Shown here: one piece after another, positions 1-5,185 of the stretch | How the letters are laid out: every line of letters begins with the position of its first letter | Numbering within the stretch: position 1 is the first letter of the stretch | Assembly: GCA_002825515.1 (NCBI GenBank) | Contig: PJET01000106.1 | Coordinates: forward strand, 1 to 6,331 | Length of the DNA: 6,331 nucleotides | Origin: Candidatus Thorarchaeota archaeon MP11T_1 | GTDB taxonomy: Archaea; Asgardarchaeota; Thorarchaeia; Thorarchaeales; Thorarchaeaceae | Direction: 5' to 3' | Program-made: the position numbers and the translations under genes | The notes under the pieces: model-generated | Told to the model about the DNA's origin: nothing | Seen by the model: the letters and a program-made list of their open reading frames with translations, nothing else | The model's database searches: none

Positions 1-548
1 GCAAGAACCTCAAAGATGTCTGAGGACCACATCATTGCAAAGAATAGAAGGAAGATAGACATCAAGCCTACATAGAGGTACAACCCTCTAGGATTAAACT
101 CTGGAGCGTCTTCATCACCAAACATTGAAAGACTGCTGATTCCAAGAAGCAATCCACCAATAATCAACAACAAGAATAATCCAAAGAAGTTCTCAATATT
201 ACCAGAATACGCTGGATTGCTCCACTCTTGCCCGATACCATATGAAAGACCAGTGTAGATTAGTGTGATTGGAGTGAGGATGAGGAAGTATTTCGATCCT
301 CCTCGTTTCGCAAGGTGAAGAATCCCTCCAGCGAATAATAGCGGAGCCATTAGTAGCATCCCAGTTAAATCCTGGCCTATTGTTTGGTATATTGCAGACT
401 GTGATGTACGGTGCTCCATTATTCCAAGTCCAAAAGGACCAAGAAGAGCAATTACGATTAGGATTACCGCGCAAGCAATTGCCATTATTCCAATTGCAAA
501 CCGTTCAAATTTCTCATGTTTCAACTCTTCGACTGATTCGTTTGACAT
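1..548 (-). CDS. Multi-pass membrane protein, partial (C-terminus beyond left edge)
   Basis: This open frame starts at the ATG at 546-548 and stays open to the left edge, giving 182 visible residues, so its end is missing. I do not recognise the family. The protein begins with a short charged cytoplasmic-type segment (MSNESVEELKHEKFER) and then shows five hydrophobic segments at about residues 17-38, 62-80, 86-105, 121-141 and 156-175. A GAGGTGG ribosome site at 555-561 lies six bases before the ATG and overlaps the stop codon of the upstream gene (560-562), with only 11 bases between the coding regions. The two genes therefore almost certainly form one operon and may be translationally coupled. 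No catalytic motif is visible; a permease-like or accessory membrane subunit is possible but not shown. I am sure it is coding: the frame is long, hydrophobic in a regular pattern and has a good ribosome site. Confidence 0.85.
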   Translation of the reverse strand, partial: MSNESVEELKHEKFERFAIGIMAIACAVILIVIALLGPFGLGIMEHRTSQSAIYQTIGQDLTGMLLMAPLLFAGGILHLAKRGGSKYFLILTPITLIYTGLSYGIGQEWSNPAYSGNIENFFGLFLLLIIGGLLLGISSLSMFGDEDAPEFNPRGLYLYVGLMSIFLLFFAMMWSSDIFEVL

Positions 549-554
549 TCTTTG

Positions 555-561
555 CCACCTC
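555..561 (-). promoter_or_regulatory. Shine-Dalgarno site GAGGTGG overlapping the upstream stop codon
   Basis: Read on the minus strand, GAGGTGG sits six bases before the ATG at 548 and shares bases with the TGA of the preceding gene. It fixes the start of the leftmost gene and suggests that ribosomes finishing the first gene re-initiate on the second. Confidence 0.8.
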
Positions 562-1015
562 ATTTAAGAAGAGCACTTGAAGCATGGGAGAATGAACTAC
601 TTCCTCGGAAAAACACTGATCTGTTTAACACCAAGTAAATCAAAACAACTACAGGCACGACAAAACCCATCGCAGCTGTATATTGTATGGTCATTCCCCA
701 GATGTCAAAGATTATTGTTCCGAGAATAACTATGATGGCTCCAAGGAATCCCCATCTTTTCATTTGCCACAGACCAAATGACACAATGAGGCCTGACAAT
801 CCCAAGAAAAGGAATGTAACCATTATTATATTGGAAGTGCTTTGAGCAACTGGAGTATCCAGAAGCTGGACACCACTTGCAGCCATATGACCAAATAGCA
901 CTCGAAGAATTGCATTCCCTACCCATGCCACAAAGAGCATGACGAAGGGCAAACTTCGCCCGAAGATTCGGCGATTCTGTTTTTCTTTTTTGCTTTCATC
1001 ATTGTATCCATCCAA
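560..1015 (-). CDS. Four-helix membrane protein of unknown function
   Basis: This 151-residue protein is the first gene of a two-gene minus-strand operon. I do not recognise the family. The N-terminus is hydrophilic and basic (residues 1-20, with KKEKQNRR). Four hydrophobic segments follow at about 21-42, 62-83, 88-108 and 112-130, then a short Ser-rich tail. The charge bias (basic N-terminus, QMKRW between helices 2 and 3) suggests that both ends are cytoplasmic. The start is a TTG at 1013-1015. No ATG or GTG lies upstream in frame before the promoter, and the next in-frame ATG (residue 26) would cut into the first helix. No ribosome site precedes the TTG, so the message may be nearly leaderless; a TATA-like TTTAAAA lies about 40 bases upstream. 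Three palindromic operators in the promoter indicate tight control by a regulator not encoded next to it in this window. Confidence 0.8.
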   Translation of the reverse strand: MDGYNDESKKEKQNRRIFGRSLPFVMLFVAWVGNAILRVLFGHMAASGVQLLDTPVAQSTSNIIMVTFLFLGLSGLIVSFGLWQMKRWGFLGAIIVILGTIIFDIWGMTIQYTAAMGFVVPVVVLIYLVLNRSVFFRGSSSFSHASSALLK

Positions 1016-1018
1016 ACT

Positions 1019-1086
1019 AGGTATTATATTACCTATATAGGTAGTATAATACCTTTTAAATCTATCGAAAAGGTGTCATACTACCT
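1019..1086. promoter_or_regulatory. Triple palindromic operator (AGGTA-N6-TACCT) and promoter
   Basis: Three 16-bp copies of one palindrome occur: AGGTATTATATTACCT at 1019-1034, AGGTAGTATAATACCT at 1039-1054 and AGGTGTCATACTACCT at 1071-1086. Copies 1 and 2 start 20 bases apart and are separated by ATATA-type sequence; copy 3 starts 32 bases further on. An A/T-rich TATA-like core (TTTTAAAT, 1054-1061) lies between copies 2 and 3 and could serve either direction. Read leftward it would place a start site near 1030, inside copy 1, just before the TTG at 1015. Read rightward it would start near 1085, at copy 3. The layout suits a dimeric winged-helix repressor that blocks transcription-factor B or polymerase entry. 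The regulator itself is not identifiable here. Confidence 0.7.
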
Positions 1087-1128
1087 AATTTATTGGTGGT
1101 GATTGTACAAGATAGTACTGAAAGTGAG

Positions 1129-1153
1129 TTCGAATCTCGCCCAGTCCATCATT
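1129..1153 (+). repeat. tRNA 3'-end repeat, copy 1 (diverged, keeps a T-arm)
   Basis: The sequence matches the T-loop (TTCGAAT), T-stem 3' strand (CTCGC), acceptor 3' strand (CCAGTCC), discriminator A and a decayed CCA (TCA) of a tRNA. It differs from copies 2-4 at two sites (CCAGTCCATCA instead of CCGGTCCACCA). Unlike the others, the five bases just upstream, GTGAG at 1124-1128, can pair with CTCGC (one G-U pair), so a complete T-arm is still drawable. No acceptor 5' strand (GGACTGG or similar), D-arm or anticodon arm is visible upstream, so it is not a working tRNA. It is best read as the attL-like or ancestral copy of the repeat family. Confidence 0.75.
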
Positions 1154-1200
1154 CAATTTTCCCATTCTTGTTGCAAGTAGAAACTCCGGAGACCTTATGT

Positions 1201-1283
1201 CGAAGCTCCCTGCATACTCTTGTTCACTGTGTTGTCATATCCATGACACAGCTTCAAGACTCTCTCAGTCTGTCTGAGGGAGC
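1201..1283 (+). promoter_or_regulatory. Hairpin-rich leader before the carboxypeptidase gene, with competing pairings
   Basis: Set A: GAAGCT (1202-1207) pairs with AGCTTC (1250-1255), enclosing a GTCAT/ATGAC hairpin (about 1233-1247). It is followed by a strong 9-bp hairpin, CTCTCTCAG (1260-1268) with CTGAGGGAG (1274-1282), with a five-base loop and one G-U pair. Set B: GCTCCCT (1205-1211) pairs with AGGGAGC (1277-1283), which excludes both the first stem and the 9-bp hairpin. The pieces lie 70-150 bases before the gene start. This could be a leader switch, a terminator of upstream transcription, or chance. The sequence matches no riboswitch class I know, and the transcription start is not established. 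A GCATATC TATA-like core near 1296-1302 would start transcription after the structure and argue against a leader role. Confidence 0.35.
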
Positions 1284-1337
1284 GCAGTGATTTCTTGCAT
1301 ATCAACACTAGTAGGAGAGGAAAGAATCGTTGAGTAA

Positions 1338-1344
1338 GAGAGGG
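1338..1344 (+). promoter_or_regulatory. Shine-Dalgarno site GAGAGGG deciding the M14 start
   Basis: GAGAGGG lies six bases before the ATG at 1351. A second purine-rich stretch (AGGAGAGG near 1312-1319) lies about 10 bases before an upstream in-frame TTG at 1330. The better spacing and codon favour 1351. Confidence 0.6.
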
Positions 1345-1350
1345 AATAGG

Positions 1351-3045
1351 ATGAAGCCTAAAGTCACTCATCTATTTCTCCTGACCCTCCTACTTAGTGC
1401 CTTCATTCTGCCAGTTGGAGTTTCAGCTGAAATGGATTCAGCTATTGTGATTGTCGAGAAGGTAGATTACCCGTCTGTAGATCGAACATGGGAGGATATT
1501 TCCCTACTCTATGAAGATCAGTTCCACAGTGCCGCAGAGGTAGATGAGGAGATAGAACGCTTCCAATCTCTTGTGCCAGAGCTTGTTGATTTGGAAGTGA
1601 TTGGCGAGAGTTATCAAGGTCTAAATATCAGCGCTCTTCGCATCACGAATGAGTTGAACACAGTGCAGAAGGCCAAGACTCTGGTTGTGGCCCATCATCA
1701 TGGTAGAGAGTGGATAACAATTGAGATGGCGCTCCGCTTCATTTTGCGTATTCTGAATCTCTATGGAGTTGACGATTCAATGACCACCTATGTAGACACT
1801 CAGGAGATCTACATCATTCCCACACTCAATCCGGACACACTAGAATATGTTCTCAGTGGGGATCATTGGCTACGCAAAAACGTGCATCCCTTCGATGATG
1901 ATGACGATGGTGAAACAGACGAGGACTCTTGGGATGATGCCAATGGCGATGGAGTGATATTCGGAGGTGATGTCTATACGAAGACGGGTCCAGGTGGTTC
2001 AGCTGAGTATCAATACACCTACTACGAAGGTATTGATGATGATGGAGATGGCCAGAAGAATGAGGATCCCGTAGGATATGTTGATCTAAATCGAAACTAT
2101 CCAACTGGTTGGGGTTCGAATGACGCGTCGTCACCAGACCCTCTCTCTGAGGTCTTTAGAGGGCCCTATCCTTTCTCAGAACCCGAAACGCAGGCCTTTC
2201 GTGACTTTGCATTGCTACACAGTTTCACTATGGCCTATTCACTACATTCCGGTATCAATGCAACTTTCTTTGTAGCAGATGACTATGGTTGGGTTGAACC
2301 AAGCATCTATGATCAAATCGCTAATGACTTCTTCTGGTTAATGCCAAGGGTCTTCTTTCCTGGTGTGGATGATGCAGCTAGTAGTTCTGTAAAGCGTCAT
2401 GCATATTCAGAACACTGGGGGGCTTGGATGTATTTTGAACGTAGGACTACAGCCCCAATTACCTTTGAGCTCTATCACAATGCTACTGTTGATGAGCCAG
2501 GATTGTTCAATGTCATTGAGGATAATTCCACGCATTACATAGTGGAGTGGCTTGACATCTATGGCATCTGGGCTCCCGTAGAATCCGCAATTGAGAGAAC
2601 TTGGGAAGTTGTAATGCCTGGCTTTGACTACCTGCTAGAAAACACTCCGATCTTCACCGCAGCATATCCTTCTGTATCAGGTGGCATCAATGAGAGTGAT
2701 TCTGTGACTGTAGGCGTACGTTTGACATGTCAGAGCGTTTTGTTTGACTCAACGGACCCGATCTATGGCTTCCTTGAGTATGATAGCTCCTCCATGTCCA
2801 CCTTCTCAATCTCAACTTCAATAATCGATGCTGGAGCAACCGAAGTCCTTTCGACTTCTTTCGATTTGCCTACTGATTTGGGGGACTCGCCTGTTTCTCT
2901 CTATATAGGGAACAACTTCACTGGATACGTCCACCTTCGACTCTCACTGGGCGAGGCGCCGCCAGTTGACATTATGCTATTTGTGGCAATCGGAGGCGTA
3001 GTCCTTGTAGCTATAGTCATTGTGATTGTACGGAAGAAGACATGA
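1351..3045 (+). CDS. Secreted, membrane-anchored M14 zinc carboxypeptidase
   Basis: This 564-residue protein is a zinc-dependent exopeptidase of family M14, which removes C-terminal amino acids from peptides, here outside the cell. Residues 1-26 form a signal peptide (MKPK, then a hydrophobic core ending VSA). The catalytic set is complete: zinc ligands H117 and E120 (HGREW), R175 (WLRKN), substrate-binding N247-R248 (DLNRN), third zinc ligand H299 (SLHSG) and general base E373 (TFEL). Between the R175 and N247 motifs is an Asp-rich insertion with two calcium-loop-like stretches (about 182-201 and 229-239). A beta-rich tail domain (about 425-535) leads to a transmembrane helix (about 542-560) ending RKKT, so the enzyme is tethered with its body outside. 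No acidic residue is obvious at the pocket position expected for basic side-chain specificity, but this alignment is uncertain. A TTG at 1330 would add seven residues. The gene stands alone between two tRNA-end repeats. Confidence 0.95.
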   Translation: MKPKVTHLFLLTLLLSAFILPVGVSAEMDSAIVIVEKVDYPSVDRTWEDISLLYEDQFHSAAEVDEEIERFQSLVPELVDLEVIGESYQGLNISALRITNELNTVQKAKTLVVAHHHGREWITIEMALRFILRILNLYGVDDSMTTYVDTQEIYIIPTLNPDTLEYVLSGDHWLRKNVHPFDDDDDGETDEDSWDDANGDGVIFGGDVYTKTGPGGSAEYQYTYYEGIDDDGDGQKNEDPVGYVDLNRNYPTGWGSNDASSPDPLSEVFRGPYPFSEPETQAFRDFALLHSFTMAYSLHSGINATFFVADDYGWVEPSIYDQIANDFFWLMPRVFFPGVDDAASSSVKRHAYSEHWGAWMYFERRTTAPITFELYHNATVDEPGLFNVIEDNSTHYIVEWLDIYGIWAPVESAIERTWEVVMPGFDYLLENTPIFTAAYPSVSGGINESDSVTVGVRLTCQSVLFDSTDPIYGFLEYDSSSMSTFSISTSIIDAGATEVLSTSFDLPTDLGDSPVSLYIGNNFTGYVHLRLSLGEAPPVDIMLFVAIGGVVLVAIVIVIVRKKT

Positions 3046-3334
3046 TAGAGCCATATCATGTCACGGGTTCGATAGACCTGCCCTTCTCCAGTAATACGAT
3101 AGTCTATTGGTCTGCTATATTCATATTCTCTCATGAGAATATGACACCTGTTTCAGAGGATCAGTCAAATGAGTGGGAACGAAAAAGAAGCGCAACTCTC
3201 TCAGTTCGAAGTCTTCTCCAAAGCTTCAGCTTTGTTATTATTGCAATTGCTTGGGTTTTTATGAAAAGAACCCAGACAATATCTCCTCGATAATAGAAAT
3301 TAGACTTATTGCACTTCATTCTTAGTTTAAATAA
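3046..3334. other. Intergenic region with hairpins, no convincing gene
   Basis: This region separates the M14 gene from repeat copy 2. It holds a perfect 10-bp inverted repeat (3121-3144), a 6-bp stem CAAAGC/GCTTTG (3219-3234), and TGGGTT/AACCCA (3252-3274) whose loop side includes a run of five T. The last could serve as a transcription stop for the peptidase gene, since archaeal termination favours T-runs. A TTTAAATA box at 3326-3333 sits directly before the repeat. An 83-codon frame starting at 3042 overlaps the M14 stop, but it has no ribosome site and no recognisable content. Confidence 0.4.
3121..3144. repeat. Perfect 10-bp inverted repeat with 4-base loop
   Basis: TCATATTCTC (3121-3130) and GAGAATATGA (3135-3144) are exact reverse complements around the loop TCAT. 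It begins 75 bases after the M14 stop codon. There is no T-run after it, so it is not a classical terminator; it may stabilise the 3' end of the message or be a protein-binding palindrome. Confidence 0.6.
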
Positions 3335-3359
3335 TCGAATCTCGCCCGGTCCACCATTT
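3335..3359 (+). repeat. tRNA 3'-end repeat, copy 2
   Basis: TCGAATCTCGCCCGGTCCAC followed by CATTT: part of the T-loop, the T-stem 3' strand, acceptor 3' strand CCGGTCC, discriminator A, encoded CCA, then T-rich flank. The bases upstream (TTTAAATAA) cannot form the 5' strand of a T-stem, so only the tRNA end is present. On its right it touches the stop codon of the NosD-like gene (3361-3363). Confidence 0.85.
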
Positions 3360-3360
3360 T

Positions 3361-4602
3361 TCACTCTTTTATTTCCATTCTTCGATATTGCACCACCACA
3401 ATCACAGAGACCACAAGAATCATCCCAAAACCTGCAAGTAACCACACAAGCTGCTTGGCAACATACTCCCTGTGTGCTAGCTCCTCCTCGTCAAACACCT
3501 CGGTTACATACTCCCCGACTATATCATGTTCAGTGTTGCCAGAGAAGGTGTTGTTTGCCACGATATTGGATTCTGATCTATCGTCGATGTAGATGCCAAT
3601 CCTGTTGTAGTTGCAGGTGTTGTCTGCAACAATGCTGGAACGTGATTTTTCTAGGCTGATGCCAATGTCGTTGTTGTTACAAGTGTTGTTCGCTATGGCG
3701 CTGGACTCCGCGTATAAGAGGCCTATGCCTATGCTGTTCTTGTTGCAGGTGTTGTTCGTCACGCTGTTGGACTTTGAGTCCCAGGGCATGCCAGCCCAGT
3801 ATGTATAGAGATAGATGCCAATCTTGTTGTTGGTGCAGTTGTTGTTTGTCAAAGTGTTGTGCTGTGATACATAGAGGGAGGTGCCACCTTCGGTGTTGCT
3901 AGAGCAGGTGTTGTTCGTCACGGTGTTGGAATTTGAGCCCCAGAGAACGATACCATGCCCGTTGTTGGTGCAGTTGTTGCTTGACACGGTGTTGGAATCC
4001 GCGTGGAAGAGGTCTATGCCTATGCTGTTGTTATTGCAGGTATTGCTGACTAGCTCACCGTTGGAAACATTATGTAGATGGATTCCAGCTCCCTTGTTCA
4101 TTTCATGACGAGGAGGCTCTTCAGTGGCGCCTTGGTGCCACCCTATGAGTTCCCTCTCAGCCGCATGATTAGCCCCAGTTAGATTACAGTTGCTTATTGT
4201 GAAGCTGACTCGTGTGTAAGTGATGCTTATGCAGTGACCATCGCCATCGCCAAGGTCAATGTCCAACCCGTCAATTATGTATGGGTTCTCAGGAGAACCA
4301 TCACCCGGCCATCCCTCTAGCAGAGCTGTGGCTACGAAGTTGGCATCCCCAACGATTGCTATGGCATCATGCGGGGTGAGTTGAAGTGGAGCTGGTGGAG
4401 TTGGTGGAGGTGGTGGAGTTGGTGGAGGTGGTGGAGGTATTGCTGGTGGTGGTTGTAAGACCACTAGACCGGATGCTGTCAAAATGAATGTCAGACTCAC
4501 AGCCATAAAGATTGTTCGAGGCCTCATATGCCTGGGTAGTTCCTTCCAGGGACCTGGAGGCAACGGACATATCTCTGAGCGGTCCTTCACAGCTTGTCCC
4601 AT
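3361..4602 (-). CDS. NosD-like right-handed beta-helix surface protein, anchored at both ends
   Basis: This 413-residue protein has, in order: a basic cytoplasmic start (1-30), a hydrophobic anchor or signal (about 31-50), a proline-rich linker (51-72), an entry motif (about 80-113, with VGDAN, GWPGDGSPENPYII), parallel beta-helix repeats of about 22 residues (about 124-363; pattern SNTVxNNTC-x-N-x-IGIxL), and a C-terminal transmembrane helix (about 384-405) followed by RR. This is the PbH1/NosD fold of pectin-lyase-like proteins, seen in large numbers on archaeal surfaces; no copper-binding or polysaccharide-lyase role is shown. Cysteines recur at 189, 211, 233, 256, 286, 308 and 330, one per turn. 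Many Asn-x-Ser/Thr sites (for example 140, 178, 210, 230, 255) could be N-glycosylated. The start is fixed by AGGAGGAG six bases upstream. It overlaps the regulator gene by 16 bases, so translation is coupled. Confidence 0.9.
   Translation of the reverse strand: MGQAVKDRSEICPLPPGPWKELPRHMRPRTIFMAVSLTFILTASGLVVLQPPPAIPPPPPPTPPPPPTPPAPLQLTPHDAIAIVGDANFVATALLEGWPGDGSPENPYIIDGLDIDLGDGDGHCISITYTRVSFTISNCNLTGANHAAERELIGWHQGATEEPPRHEMNKGAGIHLHNVSNGELVSNTCNNNSIGIDLFHADSNTVSSNNCTNNGHGIVLWGSNSNTVTNNTCSSNTEGGTSLYVSQHNTLTNNNCTNNKIGIYLYTYWAGMPWDSKSNSVTNNTCNKNSIGIGLLYAESSAIANNTCNNNDIGISLEKSRSSIVADNTCNYNRIGIYIDDRSESNIVANNTFSGNTEHDIVGEYVTEVFDEEELAHREYVAKQLVWLLAGFGMILVVSVIVVVQYRRMEIKE
4386..4455. repeat. Simple-sequence tract coding for the proline-rich linker
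   Basis: On the plus strand the tract is built of GGTGGA/GTTGGT units, including an 18-bp unit, TTGGTGGAGGTGGTGGAG, repeated exactly at 4401-4418 and 4419-4436. On the coding (minus) strand it gives the PPPPPPTPPPPPTPP linker of the beta-helix protein. All steps of the repeat are multiples of three, so slippage would change linker length without breaking the frame. Confidence 0.85.
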
Positions 4603-5057
4603 TTGAGTCTCCTCCTGATGGTTTCAACCAGATACACACCAAGCTCTGTTGGTGACATATTGGGTGGGATGCCTATCTCCCACTCCTCCGCAAGGGTACG
4701 GAGGGTTTCCATACACTGGTCCTCCAGATCGCAGGTGCCACAGTGCCCCTGGTGAACATACCAGTTCTGAACACCTATCTTAGGGGAGTAGAAGATGTAT
4801 GTCTGCGAGTCATACCCGTGGCAATAGCCCTCGGCAACACCATATCGAGTACTCAGACGGTCTATCTTCACCCTGTTGGCGGACGCAGTGTGTTCTATGA
4901 GCTTCTTGATCCGTTTCTCTGCTTCCTTCTGCTCCATGCTCACAAAGGGTCTTGACACCTTCAGGTCCTTGGCAATCTCTGATGGTCGGACGTTCTGCCG
5001 CCTTCTGAGCCAGATAAGGCTCTGTTTCTTGGTCGGGTAACGCAGAGTTGTGAACAT
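4587..5057 (-). CDS. Small HTH regulator with a Cys/His cluster (putative metal or redox sensor)
   Basis: This 156-residue protein is the first gene of the operon with the beta-helix gene. Residues about 12-55 form a helix-turn-helix (QSLIWLRRR, then PSEIAKDLKVSRPFVS), followed by a long charged helix (QKEAEKRIKKLIEH). The C-terminal half holds C79, H80, H102, H105, C106, C109 and C115 (including HCGTCDLEDQC), enough to bind zinc or an iron-sulfur cluster; this is inference. I do not recognise a named family, although the HTH part is ordinary for archaeal regulators. The chosen ATG at 5057 has GGAGGAGAG just upstream. An ATG at 5084 would add nine residues but has no ribosome site and falls inside an operator. 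Tandem 20-bp palindromes directly upstream suggest autoregulation. The last codons (AGG AGG AGA) double as the ribosome site of the next gene. Confidence 0.85.
   Translation of the reverse strand: MFTTLRYPTKKQSLIWLRRRQNVRPSEIAKDLKVSRPFVSMEQKEAEKRIKKLIEHTASANRVKIDRLSTRYGVAEGYCHGYDSQTYIFYSPKIGVQNWYVHQGHCGTCDLEDQCMETLRTLAEEWEIGIPPNMSPTELGVYLVETIRRRLKWDKL
4609..4616 (-). promoter_or_regulatory. Shine-Dalgarno site AGGAGGAG inside the regulator's last codons
   Basis: On the minus strand AGGAGGAG ends six bases before the ATG at 4602 of the beta-helix gene and encodes Arg-Arg near the end of the regulator. It fixes the downstream start and indicates coupled translation of regulator and surface protein. 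Confidence 0.85.
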
Positions 5058-5060
5058 CTT

Positions 5061-5069
5061 CTCTCCTCC
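5061..5069 (-). promoter_or_regulatory. Shine-Dalgarno site GGAGGAGAG deciding the regulator start
   Basis: Read on the minus strand, GGAGGAGAG lies just before the ATG at 5055-5057 (seven bases from the end of GGAGG). The upstream ATG at 5084 has no such site. This supports the 156-residue form of the regulator. Confidence 0.8.
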
Positions 5070-5073
5070 ACGG

Positions 5074-5116
5074 GTTAAGCTCATTCACTTAACATAGTTA
5101 AGTAAAATTACTTAAC
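5074..5116. promoter_or_regulatory. Tandem 20-bp operators GTTAAG-N8-CTTAAC
   Basis: Copy 1 is GTTAAGCTCATTCACTTAAC (5074-5093) and copy 2 is GTTAAGTAAAATTACTTAAC (5097-5116). Copy 2 has nine-base perfect arms around AA. The centres are 23 bases apart, about two helical turns, so two dimers would sit on the same face of the DNA. A TATA-like TTTATTA at about 5124-5130 (minus strand) places the start site near 5100, inside copy 2. The operators thus cover the start site and early leader of the regulator gene, which is typical of archaeal repression. Binding by the adjacent HTH protein is inferred, not shown. Confidence 0.8.
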
Positions 5117-5120
5117 ACTT

Positions 5121-5131
5121 TGTAATAAATC
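5121..5131 (-). promoter_or_regulatory. TATA-like element of the regulator/beta-helix operon
   Basis: The minus strand reads GATTTATTACA across this stretch. It is about 25 bases before the expected start near 5100 and about 70 before the ATG at 5057. It is the only good T/A-rich box upstream of the operators before repeat copy 3. Confidence 0.5.
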
Positions 5132-5160
5132 ATTCGGTGTTCTAGAGTTCACTAAAAATG

Positions 5161-5185
5161 TTCGAATCTCGCCCGGTCCACCATT
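5161..5185 (+). repeat. tRNA 3'-end repeat, copy 3
   Basis: TTCGAATCTCGCCCGGTCCA followed by CCATT: a full T-loop, T-stem 3' strand, acceptor 3' strand, discriminator and encoded CCA. The five bases upstream (AAATG) cannot form the T-stem 5' strand, so the tRNA match starts at the T-loop. The right end overlaps by one base the stop codon (5185-5187) of the small membrane protein gene. Confidence 0.9.

Noticed and set aside
199..474. 91-codon minus-strand frame inside the leftmost gene
   Set aside because: It is the off-frame shadow of the membrane protein gene that starts at 548, which has a ribosome site and clear transmembrane pattern.
1074..1153. A complete tRNA gene ending at repeat copy 1
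   Set aside because: Only the T-arm and acceptor 3' strand can be drawn. No GGACTGG-like acceptor 5' strand, D-arm or anticodon arm lies in the 75 bases upstream; promoter palindromes occupy that space.
1093..1290. 65-codon plus-strand frame through repeat copy 1
   Set aside because: It starts at a TTG without a ribosome site, crosses the tRNA-end repeat and the leader hairpins, and has no protein-like features.
3042..3293. 83-codon plus-strand frame overlapping the M14 stop by ATGA
   Set aside because: No ribosome site and no recognisable content; it runs through three hairpins. The single hydrophobic stretch is not enough to support a gene.
3326..3333. TTTAAATA as a promoter for a transcript starting at repeat copy 2
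   Set aside because: It is a good TATA sequence, but a rightward start would fall after the repeat and run antisense to the beta-helix gene, and a leftward one would run antisense into the M14 3' end. No gene supports either.
3161..3445. 94-codon minus-strand frame crossing repeat copy 2
   Set aside because: It overlaps the end of the real beta-helix gene in another frame and reads through the tRNA-end repeat; no coding evidence.
3309..4108. Plus-strand frames opposite the beta-helix gene (3309-3659, 3611-3808, 3881-4108)
   Set aside because: They mirror the Asn/Cys-rich repeats of the minus-strand gene (Leu/Val/Phe-rich repeats), have no ribosome sites and are shadows of its codon pattern.
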